DNA from: Humidesulfovibrio sp.
GTDB lineage: Bacteria > Desulfobacterota > Desulfovibrionia > Desulfovibrionales > Desulfovibrionaceae
DNA: 64,000 bases
Assembly (NCBI RefSeq): GCF_030689645.1
Contig: NZ_JAUYFU010000024.1
Coordinates: 145,343 to 209,342 of the forward strand
Reading direction: 5' to 3'
Both the position numbers and the translations under genes were made by a program. The stretch's first letter is position 1. Each line of letters begins with the position of its first letter. Positions 52,222-61,586 of this stretch are shown here, one piece after another. Below the pieces are notes generated by a model. The model had not been told where the DNA came from and made no database searches. It saw nothing but the letters and a program-made list of their open reading frames with translations.

Positions 52222-53439
52222 ATGGAAATATTCGCAAAAATAATCAACGCCTGTTACGATAAGGGGTATTCGGACCTGCATATCACCGGCGATCATCCAC
52301 TGGTGTGCCGTCGCGACGGCGAGATTTTTTTTCAGAAGCAGCACGTGCTCTCGCCTCAGTATGTGGACCAGTTGGTGGAAACCATCCTGAACCCCCGGCA
52401 GAAGCGGCAGCTCAAGGAGCAGTGGTCCACGGACCTGGCCTTGTCCGTTTCCGGCAAGCGGTTGCGCATCAACGCCTTCAGCTCCCACCGGGGCGTCAGT
52501 CTGGCAATCCGCTTTTTGCCCAGCGCAATACCCGACCTTGAGGGTTTGAACCTGCACCCTTCGCTCAAGGACTTTTGCGCCATGAAGTCTGGTTTGTTGC
52601 TCATCTGCGGTTCCACGGGCAGCGGGAAGACTACCACCATCGCCGCCCTCATCAACGAGATCAACACCTCGCGCGCCTGCCACGTGGTGACTTTGGAAGA
52701 TCCCATCGAATACCTGTTCACCTCCAGGAACGCCTTCATCGAACAGCGCGAGCTGGGAAAGCACTTCCACACTTATCAGCATGGCTTGCTTGATGTGCTT
52801 CGCCAGGCACCGGATGTCATCGTGGTGGGCGAAATGCGCACCCCGGAAACAATCCAGCTTTCGCTGGACGCGGCGGAATCGGGGCATCTGGTCATCGCCA
52901 CCATGCACGCAGGATCTCATGAGGAGGCTGTGCACCGCATGTGCAGTTTGACTCATTCGATGTCGAGCGAGCACACCCGCCTGCAACTTTCCCAAAGTCT
53001 TGCAGGCATAGTGAACCAGCAGCTGCTTTACATGCCCAAGCTTCGGCATTCCGTGCCGCTGCTTTCGGTCATGCGCAACACTCGCGCCATCGCCACGCTC
53101 ATCCGCGACAATAAGCTTTCTCAGTTGGACAGCATGATTGAGACTTGCAAGGACAAGGGCATGTTCACCTTGGCGGCCTACCGCGAGGACTACCTCGCCA
53201 AGCGTACAGCGTTCCGCCAGCCCCTGGGGCTGAACGCCCCGAACACCGCCCAGGTTCCGCAGGAATACGCTTCCCGAATTTTCAACTATAACGCCCAGGC
53301 AGAGCTGCGCTGGGACGGGGTGGCTGCGGTAGCGCCCGTTCCTGTGGCCGTGGCGGTCCCCTCCTCGGATAGCGCCTTCGGTTTTCCCTCTGCGGACATC
53401 GACGACTACATTTCTGAACTGGAGCGCCGCTCAGTTTAG
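52222..53439 (+). CDS. PilT/PilU-type pilus retraction ATPase
   Basis: A 405-aa secretion/pilus ATPase. Walker A CGSTGSGKTT has Lys136; TLEDPIEYLF, the DVIVVGEMR Walker B region, and the HAGS box (MHAGSHEEAV) are present. The N-terminus SDLHITG is typical of PilT/PilU. It probably drives retraction of a type IV pilus. The start at 52222 has AAAGG 7 nt upstream; 52198 is a possible in-frame alternative. The C-terminal ~70 residues are a Pro/Val/Ala-rich extension. Prepilin peptidase is 5.8 kb downstream. Confidence 0.87.
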   Translation: MEIFAKIINACYDKGYSDLHITGDHPLVCRRDGEIFFQKQHVLSPQYVDQLVETILNPRQKRQLKEQWSTDLALSVSGKRLRINAFSSHRGVSLAIRFLPSAIPDLEGLNLHPSLKDFCAMKSGLLLICGSTGSGKTTTIAALINEINTSRACHVVTLEDPIEYLFTSRNAFIEQRELGKHFHTYQHGLLDVLRQAPDVIVVGEMRTPETIQLSLDAAESGHLVIATMHAGSHEEAVHRMCSLTHSMSSEHTRLQLSQSLAGIVNQQLLYMPKLRHSVPLLSVMRNTRAIATLIRDNKLSQLDSMIETCKDKGMFTLAAYREDYLAKRTAFRQPLGLNAPNTAQVPQEYASRIFNYNAQAELRWDGVAAVAPVPVAVAVPSSDSAFGFPSADIDDYISELERRSV

Positions 53440-53483
53440 GCGCACAGCCGGAGCGCGAGATGCACGCGATTTGCTTCCGGTTC

Positions 53484-53512
53484 TTGCCATAAGCGTATTG
53501 TTATCATATAGA
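53484..53512 (+). promoter_or_regulatory. Candidate sigma-70 promoter of the hybrid kinase
   Basis: TTGCCA, 17 bp, TATAGA. A GGGGGC/GCCCCC hairpin (53522-53539) follows. Only a weak prediction. Confidence 0.35.
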
Positions 53513-53588
53513 CCGATAGTGTGGGGGCGGCTGCCCCCATTTACAGCTGCAGGGCCAGCAGCCAGATGTTTGCCGTACGGGGGGGGGC

Positions 53589-56255
53589 ATGCCGGGTTTG
53601 TATCTTGACCGCGTACCGCGCTGGGCGGTGTACGTATTGAGCGTAGCGGCCCCGCTGGCGACCCTTGCCCTGCGTATGGGTATTGCCCATGATTTCGGCG
53701 ACAGGCCCATGCTGATCCTTTTTATGGCTCCCATCATTCTCTGCTCGCTGACCGGCGGCCTGTGGCCCGGTCTTCTGGCCACAGCCGTCAGCACCCTTGG
53801 CGTCAATTACATGGCCATCCCGCCGTTGGGCTCCTTAAGCATTGAAACCCGGCACGACCTCGTCCAATGGCTGTTTCTTGTTCTTTGCGGAGTGCTGGTC
53901 AGTGTTCTGAGCGAGCGGCTGCTTCGTATGACTCGCGGGCTGGCCAGGAGCGAGTCCAGCTTTCGCACCTTGTTCAACACCATGAACGAGAGCCTCTGCG
54001 TGCTTGAGCTTGTGCGCGACGCTGACGGAACGCCGGTGGATTTTCTCGTGCGTGACGTTAACCCCGCCTACGAGCGCACCCTTGGCCTCAGCCGATCGCA
54101 GGTGCTTGACAAGCGGGTGACAGAAATCTTTGGCCTGAAAGCCCCGCCGGATCTCGACGTCTACGTCGCCATGCTGGAGCGGCAGCAGCCAACGAATTTT
54201 GACAGTTACCAACATGAGTTGGGCCGACACTTTCAGGTGGCAGCTTTTCCCATTCAGGGCGAGGTGCTCGGCGTTCTGTTTCAGGACATCACCCAACGCC
54301 GCCTTTCAGAGGAAGCGCTCTACGCCAGCGAAAGCCGTTTTCGCGAGCTGTTCAACCGGGCGCCCATGCCCTTGTGCTCCGTGGACAAGCAGGGGAGGGT
54401 GCTGAACGTCAATCAACGGTTTATGAGCACCTTCGGCTACACCCTCGCGGATACGCCCACTCTTGAAGACTGGTGGCGGCTGGCCTACCCGGATCCGCAG
54501 TACCGCGCCGAGGTGCGGGAGACCTGGGGCGAAGATGTGGAAGCCGCCGCAGATGGTCGGCAGGAAATTTCTCCGCGCGTGTACCATGTGACCACAAAAA
54601 GCGGCGAGGTGCGCGACCTCATAATTTCCGGCATCGCCACCCGAGATGGGTTTGTGGCCACCTTCACAGACGTGACGGAGCGTCTGCGCGCCGAGGAAGC
54701 TCTGCGCCAGAGCGAACTCATGTTCCGAACCGTGGCGGACTTCACCTACGACTGGGAGTATTGGCGCGGAACGGACGGCAGGATGGTCTGGGTATCACCT
54801 TCTTGCGAGCGCATTTCTGGGTACAGCGCGGAAGAGTTCATGGCCGATGGCAACCTTGTCTACCGCATCGTCCACCCGGAAGACGCAGCCATTTTTGCTC
54901 GCCATCTTGGCGATATTTCCTATCCTGGCAGCAAGCATTGCTCCATGGACATCCGCGTCGTCACGCGCGCTGGCGAGACCAAATGGGTGAACCATAAATG
55001 TGAGAGCATCGCCCGCGAGGATGGCGCTCCGCTGGGTCGGCGCGTTTGCAACACGGATATTACTGAGCGCAAACGCATGGAGCTGGCCCTTGAGGAAGCC
55101 AAGGACGTGGCCGAGGCCTCCAACTCCGCCAAAAGCGAGTTCCTGGCCAACATGAGCCACGAGATCCGCACTCCGATGAACGGCATGCTGGGCATGCTCC
55201 AGCTTATGCAGGGAGGCGTATCATCACAGGAAGTGAAGGAATATGTCGCCCTGGCCCTGGACGCTGGACGCAGGCTTCTTGGGCTTTTGAACGACATTCT
55301 GGACTTCTCCAGCATGGAGGCCGGGCGCCTGGCCTTGCACCAATCGCCCTTGCGCCTGCAAGCCATGTTCGACTCCGTCGGTAATCTGTTTCACCTGGCT
55401 TGCGCGCCAAAGGGGATTGCACTCTCACTCCATGTCTGGCCTGGTGTGCCGCCCGTGCTGATGGGCGATGAAGCCCGCCTTCGGCAGATCCTCTTCAATC
55501 TGGTGGGCAACGCCATCAAGTTCACACCCAAGGGGTCGGTGCGGGTGGAGGCCTGGAGCGCTCCCCATGCGTCCCAGCCTGAGGCTGTGCGCCTGCACCT
55601 GTGCGTCAGCGATACGGGCATCGGCATTCAGGACGAGCAGGTGGATTATGTGTTCAAGCGCTTCACCCAGTCAGACGCCAGCTTCGCCCGCAAATACGAA
55701 GGCGCTGGGCTCGGGCTGGCCATTGTCAAACGTCTTGTGGATCTTATGGGCGGGACCATCATGGTGGATACCGAGGTGGGCCGTGGAACGGATATTCACC
55801 TTGCGCTGGTGCTCGGACTGCCGAAGGCCGGGGACGAAACCCTGACGCTTCCGGGGGACAGAACCTCATCCGGTCGTCCTTTGCGCCTGCTGCTGGCCGA
55901 GGACGAGCTGGTGAGCCGTCTTGCCGTGCGCACCATGCTTACTCGCATGGGGCATGATGTGGTGGCCGTGGAGAACGGCCTGGAGGCTGTGCGCGCTTTC
56001 AGTGAACAAGATTTTGACTGCGTCTTTATGGATATTCAGATGCCGGAGTTGGATGGCGTTGAGGCAGCCCAACGCATCCGGGCCATGCAGGTCATCGGCG
56101 CGCGGCCACAGGCGCCGGTCATTGCGCTCACGGCCTATGCCATGCCCGGCGACCGCGAGCGTTTTATCGACAGCGGCATGGACGGCTACGTGAGCAAGCC
56201 GGTGCAGGATGTCGACCTGGCCGATGTGCTTGATTCCCTGTTTCCCGCCGTTTGA
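53589..56255 (+). CDS. Multi-PAS hybrid sensor histidine kinase/response regulator
   Basis: An 888-aa membrane sensor. A DUF4118-like four-helix membrane part (about residues 10-115) precedes three PAS domains (about 125-240, 250-375, 378-505), HisKA with the phosphoacceptor His524 in FLANMSHEIRTPMN, a HATPase (NAIKFTP, DTGIGI, GAGLGLAI), and a C-terminal receiver with Asp815 (MDIQMPELDG) and Lys in SKPV. It likely phosphorylates its own receiver and then a partner not in the window. The ribosome-binding region is a G9 tract, which could vary in length. Confidence 0.93.
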   Translation: MPGLYLDRVPRWAVYVLSVAAPLATLALRMGIAHDFGDRPMLILFMAPIILCSLTGGLWPGLLATAVSTLGVNYMAIPPLGSLSIETRHDLVQWLFLVLCGVLVSVLSERLLRMTRGLARSESSFRTLFNTMNESLCVLELVRDADGTPVDFLVRDVNPAYERTLGLSRSQVLDKRVTEIFGLKAPPDLDVYVAMLERQQPTNFDSYQHELGRHFQVAAFPIQGEVLGVLFQDITQRRLSEEALYASESRFRELFNRAPMPLCSVDKQGRVLNVNQRFMSTFGYTLADTPTLEDWWRLAYPDPQYRAEVRETWGEDVEAAADGRQEISPRVYHVTTKSGEVRDLIISGIATRDGFVATFTDVTERLRAEEALRQSELMFRTVADFTYDWEYWRGTDGRMVWVSPSCERISGYSAEEFMADGNLVYRIVHPEDAAIFARHLGDISYPGSKHCSMDIRVVTRAGETKWVNHKCESIAREDGAPLGRRVCNTDITERKRMELALEEAKDVAEASNSAKSEFLANMSHEIRTPMNGMLGMLQLMQGGVSSQEVKEYVALALDAGRRLLGLLNDILDFSSMEAGRLALHQSPLRLQAMFDSVGNLFHLACAPKGIALSLHVWPGVPPVLMGDEARLRQILFNLVGNAIKFTPKGSVRVEAWSAPHASQPEAVRLHLCVSDTGIGIQDEQVDYVFKRFTQSDASFARKYEGAGLGLAIVKRLVDLMGGTIMVDTEVGRGTDIHLALVLGLPKAGDETLTLPGDRTSSGRPLRLLLAEDELVSRLAVRTMLTRMGHDVVAVENGLEAVRAFSEQDFDCVFMDIQMPELDGVEAAQRIRAMQVIGARPQAPVIALTAYAMPGDRERFIDSGMDGYVSKPVQDVDLADVLDSLFPAV

Positions 56256-56340
56256 GTTCCCTCTTCACGCCAGCCGCAAATCCGGGTATACCCCCACGAC
56301 ACCTCGCAATTACATTGCAGAGAATCCGGAGGCTCCCCGA

Positions 56341-56931
56341 ATGTTCAGAGATATCCCCCAGTCCGTTGAGGTCACCCAGGGCCATCTGAAGGCTCTTGAG
56401 GCTTGGCGCTGCGCCCAAGGCATGGAGAGCAAACGCCTGTTGCCGCAGGTGACGCTGGAGACAGGCAAGTTGCTGGCGCTGTTGCTGGCCAACTGTCCGG
56501 CTGGAGATGCCGTTGAGCTGGGCACCGGCGCGGGGTATTCCGCCCTTTGGCTGGCTTTGGCCTGCCGGGCCACTTCGCGCAAGCTTGTTACCTTTGAGTT
56601 GGATGCGGCCAAGATTGAACTGGCGCGGCATTGTCTGGATGCGGCGGGCGTGTGGGATGTGGTTGAGCTGCGTGAGGGCGATGCAGTTGAAGGGCTCAAA
56701 TCACTGTCCGAGTTTTCTTTTTGTTTTATCGACGCCGACAGGAGCATGGTCCGGGAAGCCTATGAGCTGGCGCTTGCCGCGTTGGTCAGGGGCGGGCTTA
56801 TCGTCGTCGATGGCACCATCAGCCACGAGTCCGAGATGCATCAGTTTTTGTTTGATATTGAGGTGGACCAGCGCGTGGACGTGGTTATTGTGCCCAACGG
56901 CGCGGGCTTGCTGATCTGCCGTAAGGTGTAG
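56341..56931 (+). CDS. Class I SAM-dependent O-methyltransferase
   Basis: A 196-aa methyltransferase. The SAM-binding motif AVELGTGAGYSALWLAL and the FELDAAKIELARH acidic strand, then FCFIDADRSM (metal/catalytic Asp), resemble the catechol/caffeoyl-CoA O-methyltransferase family (PF01596 type). The start at 56341 has GGAGG upstream; the open frame extends to 56209 but overlaps the kinase gene. Substrate unknown. Confidence 0.85.
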   Translation: MFRDIPQSVEVTQGHLKALEAWRCAQGMESKRLLPQVTLETGKLLALLLANCPAGDAVELGTGAGYSALWLALACRATSRKLVTFELDAAKIELARHCLDAAGVWDVVELREGDAVEGLKSLSEFSFCFIDADRSMVREAYELALAALVRGGLIVVDGTISHESEMHQFLFDIEVDQRVDVVIVPNGAGLLICRKV

Positions 56932-56966
56932 CGGGCAAGCTGCGGGGCTGGTATTTGGCCCACGCG

Positions 56967-57022
56967 AAACATACAAGGGCCGACCCGGACGCGAAAACGT
57001 CTGGATCGGCCCTTGTATGTTT
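56967..57022. terminator. Bidirectional terminator between O-methyltransferase and folD
   Basis: A long inverted repeat AAACATACAAGGGCCGA / TCGGCCCTTGTATGTTT with an inner GGACG/CGTCT stem lies between the convergent genes. The ends are AAA/TTT, so it can stop transcription from both sides. Confidence 0.75.
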
Positions 57023-57042
57023 CGACGGCGGACGGGCTCCTG

Positions 57043-57906
57043 CTACTTCGCGCCTACGTGGTCCTTGTAGGCCAGCACTGAGTTCTTCATGAGCATGGCG
57101 ATGGTCATGGGGCCGATGCCGCCAGGAACCGGGGTCATGGCGCTGGCCGTGTCCACGATGCATTCGTAGTCGCAGTCGCCCATGAGGCAGTCGTCAACGC
57201 GGTTGATGCCCACATCCACCACCACTGCGCCCTTTTTCACCATGTCGCAGGTGATGAACTTGGGCTTGCCGATGGCGGCGAAGAGGAAGTCGGCCTGGCG
57301 GCACTGCTCGGGCAGGTCCGGTGTGCGGGAGTGGCACAGGGTCACCGTGGCGTCGCCGAAGCGGCCCGGCTGGGAAAGCATGATGGACAGGGGGCGGCCC
57401 ACGATGTTGCTGCGGCCCACCACCACGGCGTGCTTGCCCTGGGTGGACAGGTCGTAGCGGCGCAAAAGCTCCATGACGCCAGCCGGGGTGCAGGGCGCGA
57501 AGCCGGGCAGACCCTGGGCCAGGCGGCCCATGTTCGCAGGGTGGAAGCCGTCCACGTCCTTGTCCGGGCGGATCTGCTCCAGGCAGCGGCGGCTGTCCAG
57601 TCCCTTGGGCACGGGCAGCTGCAGCAGGATGCCGTCCACGTTCACATCAGCGTTGAGCTGGTCGATGAGGGCCTCAAGCTCTTGCTGGGTGGTCTCTGCG
57701 GGCAGGCGGTGGGGGAAGGAGTTGATGCCGACTTCGGTGCAGGCGCGCTCCTTGTTGCGAACGTAGACCTGGGAGGCCGGATCGTCGCCCACCAGGATGA
57801 CGGCCAAGCCGGGCGCGCGTCCGAATTTAGGGGTGAGCTCGGCCACTTCGGCCTTGAGCTCGGTGCGGATGGATTGGGCGGTGGCTTTGCCGTCAAGCAC
57901 GATCAT
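57043..57906 (-). CDS. folD: Bifunctional methylenetetrahydrofolate dehydrogenase/cyclohydrolase FolD
   Basis: A 287-aa FolD catalysing NADP-dependent oxidation of methylene-THF and hydrolysis of methenyl-THF. Signatures are [18 protein letters not shown] (catalytic Lys), [10 protein letters not shown] and [11 protein letters not shown] (NADP site). GGAGG lies before the ATG. Single-gene unit between the convergent terminator and the FecR/OmpA genes. Confidence 0.97.
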   Translation of the reverse strand: MIVLDGKATAQSIRTELKAEVAELTPKFGRAPGLAVILVGDDPASQVYVRNKERACTEVGINSFPHRLPAETTQQELEALIDQLNADVNVDGILLQLPVPKGLDSRRCLEQIRPDKDVDGFHPANMGRLAQGLPGFAPCTPAGVMELLRRYDLSTQGKHAVVVGRSNIVGRPLSIMLSQPGRFGDATVTLCHSRTPDLPEQCRQADFLFAAIGKPKFITCDMVKKGAVVVDVGINRVDDCLMGDCDYECIVDTASAMTPVPGGIGPMTIAMLMKNSVLAYKDHVGAK

Positions 57907-58019
57907 GGGAACCTCCGGGGCGTGTTGTTTCGCGGCGCGCGCAACTCACGCCGCCCGCTGGCTGTTTACGGAAAAGGCCTGCGCTTGTCGAGGCCCGCGC
58001 TTTTGCTGTGCGGCGCGGC

Positions 58020-58631
58020 TCAGCGCACCGTCACCTCGACCCTGCGGTTCTTGGGCTCGTGGGGATTGCCGCTGATGACCAGCGGGTTGGCCGAGCCGTG
58101 GGAGGCCACCTCAAAGGCTTCGGGCGGCATGCCCGCCTTGAGCAGCAGCTTGCGCACGATCTCTGCCCGGCGGCGCGAGATGTCGATGTTGTAGTTTTCG
58201 TCGCCCGCTGCGCTGGCGTGGCCCACGATGGCGATGTCCCGCGAGGACCGCTCCCGCGCGGTGGACAGAACCTTTGGCAGCAGGGCTTGTGATTCAGGCG
58301 TGAGGCGCGTGGTCTCGCTTTCAAAGTTCAGGATGAAGCGAACCGGCTTTTCGGGCAGGGCGCGCCGCGCCGCGCCGAAGAGCGCCTCGCTCTCGGCCTC
58401 GGTCAAGGCCTCGGGCTGCGTGGGCATGGATTTGGCGTTGGCCACGCGCACGGCGTAGCCAGCCTGCGTCAACTGCGCGGAGCCGCCCTGCGTTGTCACT
58501 GTCACCTGGCCTACATGGCCGTCTGGATCGGGCAGAAGCTGGACCACGTTGCGCGGCTTGCCGCAGCCGGGAAGAATCGTCAGGGCAGACAACAGCAGCA
58601 GGGTGGGAAGGGCGATGCGGCGCGCGGTCAT
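58020..58631 (-). CDS. OmpA-like lipoprotein
   Basis: A 203-aa protein with a signal peptide ending in a lipobox-like LPGC (Cys23). The C-terminal OmpA/Pal peptidoglycan-binding domain has FILNFESETTRLTPESQAL, IVGHASAAGDENYN and the ISRRRAEIVRKLLL helix. It probably tethers the outer membrane to the wall. Its ATG overlaps the FecR-domain stop by 4 bp, so they act together. Confidence 0.88.
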   Translation of the reverse strand: MTARRIALPTLLLLSALTILPGCGKPRNVVQLLPDPDGHVGQVTVTTQGGSAQLTQAGYAVRVANAKSMPTQPEALTEAESEALFGAARRALPEKPVRFILNFESETTRLTPESQALLPKVLSTARERSSRDIAIVGHASAAGDENYNIDISRRRAEIVRKLLLKAGMPPEAFEVASHGSANPLVISGNPHEPKNRRVEVTVR

Positions 58632-59164
58632 TTGGCGAGTTCCTTCGTGTCAGGAGATGCCTGCGCGGCCTCTTCCGGCGTCTCGAAACCCGGCTCAACA
58701 TTGAGCAGAAAGTGTGTGCCCCGGATGCCGATGCTGTAGATGGGCGTTTCCACTTTGGCCATGGCGGGGTTCAGCTTCACGATCTCGCCGCTCACAGCGG
58801 CCATGGATCCGCGCGAAAGCTTGAGCACCTGGGCCAGCGCTCCCTTCTCGGGCTCAAACAGAAAGCGTTCCACCACGAGCCTGCTTCCAGGCCCCAGCGC
58901 AAGGGTGGAGTTGTCGCGCAGGATCAAACCCAGGGCGGAGCCTTTGCCCGTGGTCAGCACGTCCTTTTCAAAAATGCGATCACCGGATCTGAGCGCCAGG
59001 GGGGCCGCTCCAGCGCGGAGCACCTGTGCTTCGCCGTTGACGGATTTCACGCTTCCGGCTGGGCTTTCCCCTGCGGCCAGGGCTTGGCTCGCAAGGAAAA
59101 GCGGCAGTGCAAGGGTGGCCAGGGCAAGGAGCGGGCGGCATTGGGTGTTGTTGTGTGGTGGCAT
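58628..59164 (-). CDS. FecR-domain periplasmic protein
   Basis: A 178-aa secreted protein. A signal peptide (LLALATLALPLFLASQALA) precedes a FecR domain (RSGDRIFEKDVLTTGKGSAL, GIRGTHFLL). Such domains are found in sensors and surface proteins; here it is free-standing, not in an anti-sigma gene. AAGGA is 7 nt before the start at 59164 (59185 is an alternative). Paired with the OmpA-like gene. Confidence 0.85.
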   Translation of the reverse strand: MPPHNNTQCRPLLALATLALPLFLASQALAAGESPAGSVKSVNGEAQVLRAGAAPLALRSGDRIFEKDVLTTGKGSALGLILRDNSTLALGPGSRLVVERFLFEPEKGALAQVLKLSRGSMAAVSGEIVKLNPAMAKVETPIYSIGIRGTHFLLNVEPGFETPEEAAQASPDTKELAK

Positions 59165-59232
59165 TGATAATCCTTCAGTTTTCAAAGCTACGCTCGGCTT
59201 TGGATGGGGTCAATGGGATGATTGGAGCTGGG

Positions 59233-60039
59233 CTATGGCAGGGGCAGTCCAAGCCACCAGTGGAGCAGCCAGGGGCCAGCCAGGAGGTACCCTGCGGCCC
59301 CGGCGCACAGGAAAGGGCCAAAGGGCAGCCGGGCCTGCATGCCGCGTGAGCGCGCCGCCAGAAGCCCGGCGGGCAAGGCCAGGCAGGCCCCGGCGAAGAG
59401 TGTAACGCCCACGGCGGCAGGGCCGAGCAGTGCTCCCACCAGGAGCATGAGCTTGGCGTCGCCCAGGCCCATGCCATCCACGCCGCGGATACGGCGGTAG
59501 AGCACGGAAACCAGCCACAGCCCGCCTCCGCCGAGCAGCGCGCCGGTGAGCGCCGGTTGCCAGCCGATGCCCAGGGTCCACAGGGGCGGCAGCAAAAGCG
59601 AGCAGGCCAGCGCCGCAGCCGCGCCAGGCAGGGTCAGCACGTCGGGCAGCAAGTATGTCTCCAAATCAATGAGCGAGAGAATAAGGAAGAGCGTGGCGAA
59701 AAGAATCGCGGCCAGGAAGTGCAGGGTGGGGCCGAACACCGCCATGGCCGCCAGGGCGAAGCCGCTGCTGGCAAGTTCCGTCAGGGGGTAGCGGGCCGGA
59801 ATCTTGCCCTGGCAGAAGCGGCATTTGCCGCCTTGCAGCAGCCAGCCCAGGAGCGGAATGTTTTCGCGCCAGGACAGGGTGTGCCCGCAGGCCGGGCAAT
59901 AGGAGCGCGCAGGGGAGAGTACGCTGCCTCCCTGCGCCAGTCGGTGTCCGGCGCAGGTGGCGAAGCTGCCCAAAATCAGGCCCAGCAAGCCTGCCAAGGG
60001 CAGGAGCAGGGCGCTGGGCGGGAACTGGGTTGCGGGCAT
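59233..60039 (-). CDS. Prepilin peptidase/N-methyltransferase
   Basis: A 268-aa polytopic membrane aspartyl protease (PilD/GspO type) that cleaves and methylates type IV prepilin-like proteins. The N-terminal zinc motif has CPACGHTLSW ... CRFCQGKI, and the catalytic aspartates are in DLETYLLPD and GLGDAKL. The start at 60039 fits the family; the upstream open frame (60186) has no homology. GGAG is 10 nt before it. Confidence 0.93.
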   Translation of the reverse strand: MPATQFPPSALLLPLAGLLGLILGSFATCAGHRLAQGGSVLSPARSYCPACGHTLSWRENIPLLGWLLQGGKCRFCQGKIPARYPLTELASSGFALAAMAVFGPTLHFLAAILFATLFLILSLIDLETYLLPDVLTLPGAAAALACSLLLPPLWTLGIGWQPALTGALLGGGGLWLVSVLYRRIRGVDGMGLGDAKLMLLVGALLGPAAVGVTLFAGACLALPAGLLAARSRGMQARLPFGPFLCAGAAGYLLAGPWLLHWWLGLPLP

Positions 60040-60207
60040 TGTTTCGGGGCTCCTTGTGCGCCTTCGCGGACTTGCCGAACGGCGCGATCTGCTGCATGAT
60101 GCGCCGGGCCGGTGGACCCGTCTGCATTGAGGCCAGCTAGCGCATTTCGGCCATGTCCACAAGCCCGGCAACCACGCGACCATCACGCGACCAGCAAGAG
60201 GAAGCTC

Positions 60208-61512
60208 ATGTCCGATACAGCCCGTTTCATTCCGAGCCTTTCAGCCGACGAAATTTCCGCCCTCCAGCTTTCGGGCCTCAAGTGGACCGTGGCCCACGCC
60301 TTTGAGGGCAGCCCGTTCTATCGCGCCCGCCTGGCCGAGAAGGGCCTTGCTCCGGGCGACATCAAGGATCTGTCGGACATCACCAAACTGCCTTTCACCA
60401 CGGCGCAGGATCTACAGACAGGCTACCCCCTGCCGCTTCTCTCCGTGCCGGAAGAGCGCGTGGTGCGCATCCACGGCTCAAGCGGCACCACGGGCAAGCG
60501 CAAGATCCTCACCTACACCCAGAAGGACATCGACGACTGGGCGGGCATGTTTGCCCGCTGCTACGAGATGGCGGGCTTGACCGTGCTCGACCGCGTGCAG
60601 ATCTGCGTGGGCTATGGTTTGTGGACCGCTGGCGCGGGCTTTCAGCTGGGCTGCGAACGCTTCGGGGCCATGGCGCTGCCTGTGGGTCCCGGCATGCTCG
60701 ACATCCAGTTGCAGATGCTCACCGACCTGGGCGCCACTTGCCTGTGCAGCACCGCCAGCATGGCGCTCCTGCTGGGCGAGGAGGTGGAGAAGCAGAACCT
60801 GCGCGGCAAGCTCAAGCTCAAGCGCTCCATCTTCGGGGCCGAGGCCCACACCCGGAAGATGCGCCAGCGCTTCGAGGAGGCCCTGGGGCTGGAGCACAGC
60901 TTCGACATCTCCGGCATGACCGAGATCTACGGACCTGGCGCGGGCATCGAGTGCGAGGCCCACGAAGGCATCCACTACTGGGCCGACATGTACATCCTGG
61001 AGATCATCGACCCGGTGACGCTTCTGCCCGTGGCTCCCGGGGAGCTGGGCGAAATGGTCATCACCAGCCTGAAGAAAGAGGCCAGCCCGCTTATCCGCTA
61101 CCGCACCCGCGACATGACCCGGCTCATCCCCGGCCTGTGCCCCTGCGGTTGCGGCATGCCTCGACATGAGCGCATCCAGGGCCGCAGCGACGACATGATC
61201 ATTTTCCGCGGCGTGAACATCTACCCCGGCCAGGTGGCGGCGGTGCTGGAGAAGCACGCCGAGCTCAACAGCGAGTACCAGATCGAGCTTTCCCGCGTGG
61301 ATGGCCTGGACCATATGGTGGTGCGCGTGGAGAAGCGGCCCGGCGTGGCGGTTTCCGGTTGCGCCTGCGATGACGCCCTGGCTACCGCAGTGGCTGAGGA
61401 CATCCGCAACCAGATCCTGGTGCGCAGCAAGGTGGAGGTGCTGGAGCCCGGCAGCCTGCCGCGCAGCTTCGCCAAGACCAAGCGCGTCATCGATTCCCGC
61501 GACAAGGATTGA
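60208..61512 (+). CDS. Phenylacetate-CoA ligase family protein
   Basis: A 434-aa AMP-forming ligase. The phosphate-binding loop HGSSGTTGKRK, SGMTEIYGPG and the C-terminal GRSDDMIIFRGVNIYP match PaaK. It activates an aryl acid to its CoA thioester, probably for degradation in this anaerobe (phenylacetate or indoleacetate). The start at 60208 has GAGG upstream. No paa pathway genes are adjacent. Confidence 0.9.
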   Translation: MSDTARFIPSLSADEISALQLSGLKWTVAHAFEGSPFYRARLAEKGLAPGDIKDLSDITKLPFTTAQDLQTGYPLPLLSVPEERVVRIHGSSGTTGKRKILTYTQKDIDDWAGMFARCYEMAGLTVLDRVQICVGYGLWTAGAGFQLGCERFGAMALPVGPGMLDIQLQMLTDLGATCLCSTASMALLLGEEVEKQNLRGKLKLKRSIFGAEAHTRKMRQRFEEALGLEHSFDISGMTEIYGPGAGIECEAHEGIHYWADMYILEIIDPVTLLPVAPGELGEMVITSLKKEASPLIRYRTRDMTRLIPGLCPCGCGMPRHERIQGRSDDMIIFRGVNIYPGQVAAVLEKHAELNSEYQIELSRVDGLDHMVVRVEKRPGVAVSGCACDDALATAVAEDIRNQILVRSKVEVLEPGSLPRSFAKTKRVIDSRDKD

Positions 61513-61586
61513 TTGCGCCAAGACTCATCGTGTTGAGGGCTGGCGTGAGCCTGACCAACCGCACAGATTAACCCCGGAGGGGCGCC

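Noticed and set aside
53504-53806. 100-codon minus-strand frame over the kinase promoter region
   Set aside because: Overlaps the start of the hybrid kinase antisense, no motif support.
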